From assembly GCF_000204055.1 (NCBI RefSeq), contig NW_006768809.1, positions 412,686-476,685 on the forward strand: a stretch of DNA of 64,000 bases, read 5' to 3'. A program made the position numbers and the translations under genes. The DNA comes from Melampsora larici-populina 98AG31. Lineage: Eukaryota > Basidiomycota > Pucciniomycetes > Pucciniales > Melampsoraceae. The notes beneath the pieces are model-generated. The model was not told where the DNA came from and did no database searches. It saw nothing but the letters and a program-made list of their open reading frames with translations. Within the stretch, counting starts at the first letter, position 1; each line of letters starts with the position of its first letter. Shown here one piece after another: positions 1 to 11,600 of the stretch.

Positions 1-1614
1 CCTTCCGGGCTAGCGATAAACAATGATTGAAGAGTGCCTTCTGCTGACGTGGTGGGGCAATATGCCCATTTAGCTTTGGAGATGAGATCAAATAAACCTT
101 GGATTGGGGTTCGTCCGGCTAACCACTTATCACGTTGTCGATACAATGCATTCCGAATTTCTCTGACAAGAGGTTCAGACCCAGGAGCAAAATTCATGAG
201 CGCTCGGATCTGGGCAGGCCGACATCCAGCAGAAGGGAGGTCCATCTGATGAAGAGCCTCTTCTGAAAACTGTCGATTTTTCGAGTGATAGTTAGGTTGA
301 TCAAATGGCTCGTGGTTGTGTTTGTGTTTGTCTTTGTTCTTCAAGTCCTGCTTCACGACCCATCGGTCAATAGTTGATAGGTAGTTGATGGAGATCTCGA
401 AAGGACAGTTAGTCATTTTGGTGGAACTTTTTCGTTCCTTGGCAACCGAATTAACCTGGCGACCAAGAGAGCATCTGTAGTAAACTCAAACTTTTTGATG
501 ATGTTTGGTCTTGCCACTTTTGATTGAAATTCCATATCCTTGATGACGAGCCACCGTGTTCATGTACATCATACCACTTTTCAAATCCTTAAATTCCTTG
601 CCAATTATGGGGGATTTCATGAGTCAAACAGGTTCGACACCTAACACAAGAGATAAAAGACAAGAAGGAAAAAAAGGAAAACAAAAGTTAGTTTTTGTTT
701 GTGATCAATCATCAAACATTAATTTAGACTGAAAAACGTACCAATAGGAGGCCAATCCTCATCACGTTCAGCTTGAAGATCAAGGACAACAAGCAAGTCC
801 TGATGATCATCGCCTACGTCTGGATTGGGATCTTTGACTGGTGTGATGACTGGATCTGGATCGTTGAGGCTTGGAGCGATGACCTGTGGGTTGGTTGATG
901 TTGAACCAGTTGGTTTGATCACTTGCGCTACAACTGGTTTGACTGGTGCAGCAGGTTTTGGAGTTGGTACCAAAGATTGGACACTGGTGCTTGATGTAGC
1001 GTTGCTGGGGTTGTGTGTGTTGGTGCGGATGTGAGAAGACAATTCAAAAGCTTCGGATGTGGGGCTTTGAGGGGTTATCGTATGACCGCGCTGTGGAATG
1101 TCCGGGGGAGTGAAACGATATCCGTTTGAGGTTCAGTGATATGGGTGTGGTGGATAGGTGGGTGGTGGTGGATACATGTATGGGTTATAAAAAGGAGGAT
1201 ATTGCCAGTTTGGTTGATGAGGGTCAGTGTCATCTTCAGGAATAGTGTTCCTCAAATTCAAACTTGGATAATGATAAGGATTTGGCCAGTGATGGTGATG
1301 ATGAGGGTACATAAAGGGATTGTAAGCATTTGGATGAAAGGGTGGATGAAGTCCAAGTTCAGCTCCCGGGTAAACAGGTCTGGGGGGAGTGATGGTGTTT
1401 GGCAAGACTGTTTTGGACCGAGGTGGTGGTGACAAAGGTGTAGTGTTGTTTACGGAGTTTGGAATGGCTGTTTGATGGGTTGAGAAATAGAGTTGATGGT
1501 GGAGGACTTGGTGATCGCAAGTTACCGTCAAAGTAAAGAATGGCCAGGGAGAAGAAGGGTTGGGCAAAGGGAGAGCTGGTATCAGCACTAAAGGTTGAAA
1601 AGAGTGGACATGGT
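1..1614 (-). pseudogene. FAR1-type Mutator-like (MULE) transposase, N-terminal part, decayed
   Basis: Read on the minus strand, a Pro/His/Tyr-rich leader (about 1588 to 1136) runs in one frame into a Ser/Thr/Pro-rich segment ending DWPPIG near 741. A probable intron (GTACGT...TTAG, about 740 to 639) leads to a FAR1-like zinc-binding segment: YRCSLGR, then CPFEI, then W-x-V and KHNHEP. After this comes the region preceding a MULE DDE domain (GTLQSLFIASPE), cut by the window edge. Three in-frame TGA codons interrupt it, at 1133-1135, 624-626 and 486-488; each would be Arg if the first base were C. No convincing start codon is seen; the frame is closed by another TGA near 1615. In MULEs this product binds element ends and cuts DNA. 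The FAR1/MULE call rests on recognised motif order; the element ends were not found. Confidence 0.7.
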
Positions 1615-1885
1615 GAAATCAGAACGTGGCTTACCATATTGGGAACTTGTCCAATTGTCCTTCGATGGATGCGGTTGGTCGACAACAGGTGGGTGGAGGT
1701 GGGTGGGGTGGTTTCGACTTTGACAAAAGGGGAAGTGAGAGGCGAAGAGATGAAGGAAGTGATAGCGGGCTGTGCTATCACTTACTTGCAGCCCGATTGG
1801 TTGACCAAACAGCCCGGAAACAAGGTGACAACGCCCGGTTTTGTGATGTTACAGCCCGGTAACAAAGAAATGGGCACTTAGGTGA

Positions 1886-2674
1886 GAGCATCCACAATCG
1901 TCTCGGTAAACAGCCTTGGTACGGTAAATTTTACCGTACCAAGGCCCAAATTCCCCACTCGTGTCCAAAATGCCCATTGGTACCTACTGAATCAGCAGAA
2001 AGTCGGTAGAGGTCTAGTAAATGTACTGGACCTCTACCGACTCGGTATCTGAAAATCTACTGGACTTTTACCAAGTCACACATCATGATCGATCACACCA
2101 CCACCCCCAAAAAACAATACTATATACACCTCTCCTTTAACAAAACCATTGCTCACCCTCTTTCATTTTGTACTCATCACATCGATTGCCATTTTTATCA
2201 AGTCATCCTGTTGTCAAATTGATTGTTTACAACTTGATTGTTTTCTAATTGCTCGTTCTCATATTGATTGTTCTCAAATCGATCGTTCTCAAATCGATTG
2301 TTCTCAAATCGATTGTTCTCGATTCTTTTTTTTTGATTCTTTTTTTCAGATCCATTGTTTTCAACTTGATGGTTTTTCAAATGATTGTTTTTGAAATGAT
2401 TGACTTGTAAATGATAGTTGATAAACTGTTTGTTCTCAAACTTCAACCCATCTTGAGCAATGATAACAAGTCAACTTGATGATTTGAGATTTGCAGTTTC
2501 TTTTACAGAGCACATGATTGTGGGACAGGGTCTATTCTGTACGGTACGTACCGTACAGAATGGTATGTACTGAAACGATAGTGGATTTCTACCTTTCTGT
2601 ACTTACTTTTACTGTACTGTGAAATCTGTACAGTAAAATTTACTGAACTTTTACTGCAACGATTGTGGATGCTC
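1886..2674. mobile_element. Non-autonomous inverted-repeat element (MITE-like) with TGA target duplication
   Basis: The ends are 16-bp perfect inverted repeats, GAGCATCCACAATCGT at 1886-1901 and its complement at 2659-2674. Both sides are flanked by TGA (1883-1885 and 2675-2677), a 3-bp duplication as made by PIF/Harbinger-type transposases. Inside are several strong palindromes: around 1914-1944, a 14-bp-arm hairpin at 2001-2042, and a perfect 28-bp palindrome at 2534-2561. It has no transposase of its own. The superfamily is inferred from duplication length only. Confidence 0.65.
2215..2330. repeat. Degenerate 15-bp minisatellite
   Basis: The unit ATCGATTGTTCTCAA is repeated in tandem, perfect in the middle and degenerate at the edges. 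Because 15 is a multiple of 3, both strands stay open: the minus strand reads repeated RFENN pentapeptides, the plus strand repeated SQIDC. It sits inside the 1886-2674 element. I see no reason to call either frame a gene. Confidence 0.7.
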
Positions 2675-2867
2675 TGATGTATAGCCCGGTTTTGCTGCAA
2701 GCTGCGGCGAAATTTGGCTGGGGCGGGTCCGGGTATGTGGAGATTTGGCGGGTAAAGCCCCAAAAACACCGGGCGTCGGGTTTGATTCGAGCGGGCGCCA
2801 AATAGTGCCGTCCTTAAAAAAACCCATAAACCCCGCACGATGGGACTTAGTTAAGTTTGATCAGAAC

Positions 2868-3186
2868 TAGGCCTTCGCCCCGGCCCTTCTTGGCTCTCCC
2901 GAAGCCCGCCCCCGAAATTCCCCGGTGGAAAACATTTGCGAAAACTGGTCCCGGCTCCGACCCCGCAAGTGCGGGAGTCGGGGATTCTCCGCATTTCCGG
3001 GGGCGCAGCGCAGATTTAGCCGTGCAGGCCTCACTTTTAGCGCATTTTAGCCCCTCCAGCGTCCCCGAAGCCCGCCCCCGCAAGCTCCCCGTCATTCGTT
3101 TCTTCCCAACACTCATCCCGGCTCCCGACCTCGCGGGGGCGGGAGCCGGGGAGTCCCCGAAATCGCGGGGCCGGGGCGAAGGCCTA
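2868..3186. mobile_element. GC-rich hAT-like MITE, 319 bp, with perfect 8-bp target duplication
   Basis: Terminal inverted repeats begin TAGGCCTTCGCCCCGGCC (2868-2885; complement at 3169-3186). The element is flanked by ATCAGAAC on both sides (2860-2867 and 3187-3194), a perfect 8-bp duplication, which is the hallmark of hAT-family transposases. The interior is strongly GC-rich against AT-rich surroundings and repeats motifs such as CCCGAAGCCCGCCCCCG. It has no coding capacity that I can support. Confidence 0.85.
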
Positions 3187-3339
3187 ATCAGAACCTACGG
3201 ATTGAAGTGATTTAATCATCACTTTGTAATTCAAGAGACAAAAGTACGAAGATACAAATAGATAATGACCCATGAATAAACTTCACTACAAAAAAAGTAA
3301 AGTTTGAAAAATGGTAAAGGAAGCACAAGACAAAAGAGT

Positions 3340-4100
3340 TCAGGGTTCCCTTTGCTTTAATATTCTCTGTTCAGGTTGAAGTTGTGAGTACCGGCCCAAC
3401 CGACTTGGTTTCATCACCCTCTTTTTTTTGATAGGGACTACCCGTTTCATGTAGGGCTGGTAACCCAGATGAGTTTCGGGCCTCCATTCTCCGTATTTCT
3501 CCCACAACCTCTCCCTGAAAAACATGAACCTCGCATGGTCGTCGGGATCGCCATTGGGAAGCTGCAGGTGATCACAGTTGTCCCTCTCGTCATACACATA
3601 ACGACTCTCGTCGTCAGAATCGTGATCCGGTCCCAAGCCCAATTTGATGTCCATGGTTTCACACATGATGAACTTGAACAATCTTGGCTGTTTTGGGGCT
3701 CGTCGACCCCTCTCCTGCAAACGAGCAATTTTATCGCTTGTGACCCCATTATTGAAGGAAGTATAAAAATTTGATGAAAGACACCAAACGTGTTGCTGCT
3801 GGTGTCCTAGCACAGATGTATGATCATCGCCGGGCTGAAGGAAGAAAAATTAGAATCGCGAGTCTGACGTAAGCCGTCGGATAAATTTAAAGGAAAAAAA
3901 CAAGTCATCTAAAACGTACATAATCCTCTACACGTACGCTCATCCGCTTGGAAATCGGATGATGACTCTAGTGACCCATCCTATATCAGTTCGGAACGGT
4001 TTTACAAGGAGACAAGAGGCAAAGAACTTATTTCGAGACTTGGCAACGACGTGCGGCGGATTGCATTCCGTCTGACGAGAGTGGCCTAAATTATTGACAT
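3340..4100 (-). pseudogene. Broken tandem copy of the 4929-6048 gene
   Basis: The last exon (3834 to 3340) is nearly identical to the last exon of the neighbouring gene: FIMCETMDIKLGLGPD, then an Asp-rich stretch, then WRPETHLGYQPY. The start region also matches: ATG at 4100 followed by a stretch ending TLVRRNAIR. Two lesions hit the first exon. Codon 5 is TAG (4086-4088) where the intact copy has Gln, and the first splice donor GGTAAGT has become AATAAGT. The middle exons cannot be matched in frame. A shorter product starting inside the open last exon cannot be excluded. It lies in the same orientation about 0.8 kb from the intact copy, so this is a local segmental duplication. Confidence 0.7.
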
Positions 4101-4928
4101 ATTCAAGGTGAATTGAAAGTACAAGAATTTTCGTTAGAGTAGGAGTTTGAGCTTGAGGGATAGAAGGACATATTGATTAGATTGAGAAAATACGGCAGAC
4201 AAAGAAGGTATTGAATCATTCCAAAGGCTCAAAAAAACGCGTAGATGACGAAAAACTGGACGAGATGGTCAACGGATTCTTGTTCAAGTTGATCATTTGC
4301 ATAATACCTTCTCACTTTCAAACACACTTTGTAGGTCTATAGCCGTTTTCCAGAGAGAATGGTAAGCATGGATAATGTATGTCACCTCAGTTGTCAAGCA
4401 AATGAAACCGAAAGTATCATGCCACTCATGCTATGACTGGTCAAAACAATTAGTTTCCGAGTCCGCGCTGTCAGATAGGGCACCGGCCAATTTCATGTGC
4501 ATGCGCAAAATTTCTGGCTCAACTAATCCCCTCTTGCGAACGCGCGGCCACAGCCAAATGGAGTCCTTTACTCCAAAAAATCTCTGGTAACAGAATCAGG
4601 GATCGACCTCTCATCAAGTCATTCTTACCAAGACGGAAGTATGTTTTTTTGTGCAAGTGCCTGATTCAACTGATTGGCTCTTCTTGAATAAAATACCAAA
4701 TGAAGCGATGTAGATCATCGCCGCCTTTCAAGTAAGGACGCACAAAAAAAATCAAATTGATGATAACTGATAAATGTTGAACTTCACTACAAACAAACCA
4801 AATGATAGAGAGTTACAGGAGTTACAGTGCGAGATGTGGAAACAAGGTTGATTGATATCGAGAGAATGTAGATTACTTAGGAACTAAAGTGGGATAGAAT
4901 GTCTTTGCGGGATTGTGCACAAGCTTCT

Positions 4929-6048
4929 CTATTCAGAATGAAGTTGTGAGTACCGGCCCAACCGACTTGGTTTCATCACCCTCTTTTTTTTAATAGGGAC
5001 TTCCCGTTTCACGTAGGGCTGGTAACCCAGATGAGTTTCGGGTCTCCATTCTCCGTATTTCTCCCACAACCTCTCCCTGAAAAACATGAACCTCGCATGG
5101 TCGTCGGGATCGCCATTGGGAAGCTGCAGGTGATCACAGTTGTCCCTCTCGTCATACACATAACGACTCTCGTCGTCAGAATCGTGATCCGGTCCCAAGC
5201 CCAATTTGATGTCCATGGTTTCACACATGATGAACTTCAGTAATTTTGGCTGTTTTGGGGCTCGTCGACCCCTCTCCTGCAAACGAGAAATTTTGTCACT
5301 TGTGACCCCATTATTGAAGGAAGTAGAAGAAGCCCCCTTGAGGTTTTGATACGTTTAGATTATATGAGTGAGGCATTCCATCAAAGTTCAAAAACATCAT
5401 ATACAGAAGGGTACGTACAAGGTGAATTTCTGATCCCGAAGCTTCTCCTACGCTTGTGACTGGGCTTCCCCACGGTTCAAAGCACTATCATCATCAAGCG
5501 AAACGCAAAGCAAGTCAGTTGTGTACTATATCTTTTAGTATTGCATGGTAAAGATAATGAGTGACGGACCTCTGCATACAATTCATCGATGTCGATCTCA
5601 TCGGAACTTTCCGGGTAAGAACAGCAAAGAGGCGAAAGAGTAGTGTCGGCAAAATCCGACTCCTCCACCTGAAGTCAAAGGAAATCCAAAGGACGATGAG
5701 CACATCTATAGAGTAAGATTTAAAAAGAAGTATATAGGTACCTTTCCAGATTGATAGCTCAATATTTGTCCTTGCTGCATTCAGCAAGAATGAAACCATG
5801 AGTCGAATATAAGAAGTTATATAGATAAAGACAAAAAAATAGGTTATGGAAGACTTACGCAATGTTGGGATTGTGACAATCCCAATCCCATCAGTTTGCA
5901 GCTCAGACGATCGATCTAAACATACATCATTGATCAGCTTAGAATAAAGTGACATGTCGAAATGAGGCAAAGAACTTACCGCGAAACTTCTTTTGGAAGG
6001 GCTACGAATAGCGTTCCTTCTAACTAGAGTTTGTTGGAATGTTGACAT
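4929..6048 (-). CDS. Unknown protein, 243 aa, six exons
   Basis: Exons on the minus strand: 6048-5980, 5915-5859, 5774-5742, 5668-5570, 5484-5419, 5336-4929. All five introns fall between codons (phase 0) and have GT...AG ends, although the fourth donor is the weak GTCCGT. The first residues are basic and Ser-rich (MSTFQQTLVRRNAIRSPSKR); the middle is acidic (SSDEIDIDELYAE); the C-terminal third holds an Asp-rich block followed by FFRERLWEKYGEWRPETHL and a Lys/Arg-rich tail. I recognise no domain. The first 25 residues could resemble a mitochondrial presequence, but this is weak. A decayed copy lies just downstream. The open frame across six exons supports a real gene. Confidence 0.65.
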
Positions 6049-7756
6049 ATTGAAGATGATAAGAGCGTATGAAAGTATGGATTTGGTAAATAAAGTGTAT
6101 TGGGGTTATGAGGTTAAGAGATTGAGACTAGCGAGAAGAAGCAGCAGCAGGTTATGTTATTTGTTTTTGGAAAAGTTCTTAAATAATTCGATAAAGTGAA
6201 TGGTAAGAGTGAGGGATGAAGAACCAGAATTGATGGTGAGGTACATTGCTTTATAGTAGGTAAAAAGCAGAAAACCATATCATCCTCACGACCTGATTTG
6301 ACCTGAAGCTCAGCAGGATATGGTAGAAGGTTCAAATCAACAAAAATGCCAATGAGATCAGATTTCCAGTTAGTCATTTACCCAATTTCTGTCCAAGAAA
6401 TCGAATCTGAACAAACCTTTTATAAATTATCATATCCCTAAGACCTGGAGATCACCCTTCCAGAAGAGGATGATAGGCACAAATCATATCACATTCCTTC
6501 GAATGCCTTGGCTTGCTTCCATCATGCAAAGCTCTTCAGCGTATCAAATTATCGGAGTCTCTTGTACCATCAGCTTAATATTTTACTAGTCTGAGAAATG
6601 CAACAAGGCAACGTCCGATGTCAATGACTCAATGCGATAATGGTACCTTCAACTGTACGATAATCTCGAGCAGACGTTATCTGCAGCAATTAGAGTATGG
6701 AGCTAGAAATCCGGAGCCATTTGCAATGATCGAGGTATCATCGTGTGTTTTGTCGCATGCATGAACAAACCGCATCACTTCGTAAACGAGTAATAATCCT
6801 TTCGAAGGTTACCCCGAATTGATTCTTCAACTGAAAATTTCCAGACAAAGGCCATGTCACATTCTCATTGAGCTCCTCCTTCCTCTCAATCCAACAATAA
6901 ACTATATAAACCCATGTGATGTTTTCATACTTTAATAAGATTTCATCATCATCTCCTGATTTCAAAGGACTCGTGTATACCAATCTATGACCCTGCGTGC
7001 CAGGAATTTACCTTCTTCCCCCCCATAAGATGACACTTTCGTATCCTTGAAGTCAAGGTGATTAATTCGAGTATCTAAAACTGAATGCACATGTTATCAG
7101 TATGAGAAAAGCATAACTGACTATATTCACTGTGTCAAGCCAGCCTGTTACAACTATCTAGAATTCTGACACCTGATCAGAAGTCTGCTTACTGAAAAAC
7201 TACCAACAGGAAATTTCATATCATTTCGTACAAGACGGCTCGAAGAATCTGATCACGAAATCATTAGTGATTTCGAGTCTTGAGTGTTATGATGATCAAG
7301 GCAGACATTGTATACCAAAATATAGCAAAAAATAGCTATTGCATTCTATAAATCAGCTACGAGAAATATAAGGATAAGATTAATATCCAATCTGATGCTT
7401 GTTAAAGACTATAAACAATCGAAACTCAAATCATCCAAACTTATAAATAAACTTTTCTAAAACGACTCGAGACTTTCTTGCTAAATTTTCTATTTGATCT
7501 TTTTCAACTTACTACCGAAAGTCAATATTATCAGTTAAAATCTACTCATGAATTCTATCAATCAAATATGTCCAGTATTCTCTTGTCCAAAACGAAAATG
7601 AAAAGTGATAATCCTAAACCCATGATGATGACCTCTACATCCATCTCCTCAAAATCGAATCAACATATACAAAACCATACAAAGAACCACAAAGTTAGGA
7701 AAAGAAAATGATTGATGCTCCATAACAAATGCATGAAAACCGATGGTCAAGATTTT
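6049..7756. other. Intergenic, no supported gene
   Basis: AT-rich, with short open frames on both strands but no recognisable domain, no codon pattern and no splice structure that joins them. It holds the 5' flank of the six-exon gene and the 3' flank of RTT109. A 77-codon frame at 7478-7711 (plus) is Ser/Lys/Thr-rich and not convincing. Confidence 0.5.
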
Positions 7757-9486
7757 TTAAACAGTCGATTTAACTTTCTTTCTAGGTTGCAGAATCGTAA
7801 TAGCCGGTTTTTTAGGACTAATAGAATCACATTCTGCCGTTCTTTTCTTGGTTTCCAAATCTGGTTGATCGATTGTAAGTTCACTATGGATTTTATGAAA
7901 CCCGCTTGCTGGTATACATGCTTGAATGGCTTCTATCCATGCTGAATAACCTGTACCGGCTGACTCTAATCGACTATAATCACAATTATGAAACTAGTAC
8001 AAAAACAAAGGTGATCCAGATCAGTTAATCTTCCAATTACTTCATTCGGACACAGTATTTCAAGACTCACTTTTGACCAAAGCATCACCCAAAGATTCCT
8101 AGTAACTGATGAGCTAACATGGCCATTAGAACCTGATGATTTACTATCACCTTGATTCTTACTAGCTGCTGAGCTATCGATACTACCATTATCTTCATCA
8201 TGATTCCCATTAGAACCACCGGTACCATTACCTATAGAAGTCGAACCCGAAATGACAAAAAAAGCTGAAACTCTTCCATCACAACACTCTTGTCTACCAC
8301 CCATTCTTTCCCAAAACTCATCAACAGAGGTCATATTTAAAAATTTCCTTTCACGTATTCTATCTGATTCTAAACCAGAAGAAGAACGTTCATTTAACGA
8401 ATCATCCCAATCACCAATTTCACCTGCAGGATTCGAAGAAGATCTACTTAAAGATTGTAAAAATCTTGCTTTTGGATCATCACAAAGTGCAGGAATCAAA
8501 TCAGATAAAAGAAAATCGGTTTGGGTTGATACTTTTAATGGTGATCCGATCACATGATAAGGATGTCCGTATATCCAATTTTGATCTAGTTTGGGTAAGA
8601 TTGCTAATGATTCTTCTCGATCGAATCCTGGTAAGATGTAAAACCGATGAGTTGGACCAATAGAAGAAGAAGGTTTAGATAAAACAGTTTTCCACCATTT
8701 AATCAATTGTTGATCATCTAAAATCCGTTTTCCTCTAGAATAAATCATTCCTTCTTGAATAGGTTTATCAATCGAAGGAGGAGCTCCATCACCATTGCCA
8801 TCTTGAACATTAGAAGCACTACCTGGAAAAAGGTATTGTCCTTCACGAGCAGCACGTGCAAAAACATGGACTCTAAGATTTTCAATCGATCGATTTGAAT
8901 AAAGAAAAAAATGTGAAATAAACCTTTCGGTCAAAAGTTTGGCTGGGGTTGGAAAAGGAGAAAGTCCAGTCGAATCTAATTTTGATATATAAAGTATACC
9001 AACTGAAGTGGTAGGTATCAAATAAAGACTGGCTTCAAGTGCAAAAATCGGAACTGTAATTAGATTTTTATCAATCAGATTAGTATGATAATTTTGAAAT
9101 CTTTCTGCTAAGACGATTAGATAATCTGTTCTTGAGATTGATTGATTTGGATTTGTAGCATGTGGAAAAAGTGTATGAGTATGAAATGGTTTTGATTTGA
9201 GAGTGGTTAAGAAGAACGTTCTAGGTGAGTCTGTTTTGGTTTTTAAAGTCGAAAGTGAGTTTAATAATGATTGATGTAGTGTTGGATGCTTTTGATGGTT
9301 AGTGATTATAGTTGAATTTGAGTTCGTTTTGTCGTTTTTCTTTATTTCGTTATCCTCGTTTTGTTGATTGGTATCCTTCATATCCTCCTTGTTTTCTATC
9401 TGATCCATTTTGTGCTTCGTATCCTCCTTCTTCTCGATGTTATCCATTTTGTGATTCGTATTCGCCTTGTTTTCCATGTTTTCCAT
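7757..9486 (-). CDS. RTT109: Rtt109-type histone H3-K56 acetyltransferase
   Basis: Two exons, 9486-8071 and 7993-7757, joined in phase 0 across a 77-bp intron (GTGAGT...CTAG); 550 aa. Family landmarks in order: TDYLIVLAERFQ, FALEASLYLIPTTSVGILYISKLDSTGL, RAAREGQYLFPGS, WWKTVL, YGHPYHVIG, ALCDDPKARFLQ, and FWERMGGRQEC with GRVSAFFVIS. These match the fungal p300-like fold that acetylates newly made histone H3 (K56, with Vps75 or Asf1) during replication. A Ser/Gly/Asn-rich insert lies near residues 420-455. The second exon adds WIEAIQACIP and a basic KKP/RKKVK tail, a likely nuclear signal. The first about 60 residues are a Lys/Glu/Asn repeat that stays open upstream, so the true start is uncertain. 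Confidence 0.9.
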
Positions 9487-11600
9487 TTTGTGATTCGTAT
9501 CCTTCTCGTCCTGTTCGTTTTCGATGTGATCGATTTTATCCCTATGGTGTTGTTGTGTCTGGTGAGTGGTTGTTAGTGGTGATGGTGGTGGTGATATTAT
9601 TGATCGTGAAGAGTTGGCGGAGCGGTCAACAGCCAGTGGTCAAGAGTCAAGACTTAGCAATCGGTAAAGAGGAAGCTTAACTAAGTTCCTCGCGCGGCCG
9701 CGTCCGCACCCTCGAAGACTATTCTGGGAAAATTGATAGATTCTCATTCAACATTTCCTGATGCTGAGCAGCCTGAAGAATTTTATGCACTTCCTTCACA
9801 TCCTACATTTGAGAATTTAAGCATACTTTCATCCAAAGTTCATCATCACAAACGCAAAAAAAGAGTATATCAATGTCAGAAATGCTGATATTTGCCTGAT
9901 CAACAACGTGCCATCATCGACCTTGATGCATACGTACTTTGATTTGACTCAGACATCCAGTATGCGGCTAACGCAGCTTTTGTTCCAATGATTGCACAGC
10001 GCACATTGCAAGGACAGATCCACCTCGTAAAACGGTCCGAGATTTCCAAACTATGTACTCAAAAACTCTGAGCGTTTTCTTTTTCTTCTTCATCTTGATT
10101 TATTCACCTTGACCAATTTCCCATGGAGTCCTTTTCCTCATGCTACAAGACTATGTACATGATAATCTTTCGAATAGTAATTTCTATTCTGGAACATAGA
10201 GGCATCCATGTATATGTACTCATGAGGTCATCTCCGGATATAATCACTACTTGATGATCATATCTGCCAATGCAGACTCGCAAACAAAGGATCTTATGGG
10301 AATCTCATCAAAGGTGGCTGTGCCATTCCAGGCGGTAGCCAACCTCTATCCAATGCACAATTCTTTGTTTGGAAAATGTATGATCTCTTTTGACTATTGC
10401 TTCTTTGTAAAAGCTTGGATACTTTAAGGTGATCTTTCAGGGATTATGATCTCATACATACATCAAATCCTTCAAACATTCTGAATTTTCTCTTCTGTAG
10501 GCACATTCTATGCCATGTATACTTCTTCAGAGTGTGTGATCAAGCCCCTGTGTGTTCTTGTTGATCTTTAATCATGTTTTTTTATCATTTCATAATCTTT
10601 CTACATAGTTCTGGATTTCCTTTATCCATCATTTCAATACATCACTCCTGAGACTGAATTGAGCTATGGTCATAAATATTTTCTCTTCTTAATATCTATG
10701 ATTATTGCAATTTTGGTAACCCGGACTTGGTGTAGCTTTCTGTAGTCATTCAAACATGAGTATCATCCCTTGAAATTCAAATGGTTGAAATGTACTTATG
10801 AAGACTTATAACTACATAGCAAAAGAACATTAATAAAACTATACATCCATGTATATACAAAAACCCACCACAAAATGAAGATAATTGTTGAAGTATTTCT
10901 GGCCAAGAAAGAAACACAAATGGCTATTGCAGCTCTAGAGGGTACAACTCAATACTTCCAGCATTTGTCTTCTCGAGGGGGAAGGAATTCAGGATCTAAC
11001 TTTCCATCTGAAATGTATTCTAGAATGAAATGAAATGAAAGAGAAATCTGAAGTGAAGTACAACAGAGTACAAGTAGATGAAATATTTTAAAGCTTATCA
11101 GCCTCAAACTTACATTTCAAGCTTAACATTAGATTTGGTGGCCTTTGAGTCAATAAGGTTGTGTGTTTGTTTAGGTGGGTTTGAATGCTTGAACCTCAAC
11201 TCTAGGCTCCAGACTCCAGAGTGTTGTTATCATAGATTTGGGTTCCAAAGCTCGATTGGAGATGATCTCTTTTTTTTTAGAATCAAAGTGCACATCGTTT
11301 GGAAGATGGATAGCGATGATGTCAGATGATGTCATGAGATGGAATCAGTTTAAGTTGATTTCTCCGGACATTCGGTGTGAGAGAATTGACCCCAGGAATG
11401 TTCAAGCTCGGGTTTGGTTTTAGATTGAATTCCGGGTAATCCATCGGTCGGGAAAGATTTAAATTCAAGTTTTTTTTTAAAATAATTTGGTTGATTGGTT
11501 GACTCCTGAAGTCTTTTAACCATCCCTCAACTTCTTGGATACAACCATTCACTTCCTCAGCAAGAAATCAAACTTTTACAATCTCAAGAAATAGGGCACC
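9487..11600. other. Intergenic, possible gene relics
   Basis: No complete gene is supported. At 9721-9882 a short plus-strand frame stays open, and near 10273-10390 another frame (reading SYGNLIKGGCAIPGGS) looks codon-like and follows a possible acceptor (TGCAG). I cannot link them or name a family. The rest is AT-rich, with a CT/AG-rich stretch before TYW2. Confidence 0.4.

Noticed and set aside
2149..2446. Repeat-coded frames in the minisatellite as protein genes
   Set aside because: Both strands are open only because the unit is 15 bp; no start context, no splicing, sits inside a MITE.
10221..10410. Short frame reading SYGNLIKGGCAIPGGS as an enzyme fragment
   Set aside because: Only about 40 codons, no joined exons and no family I can name.
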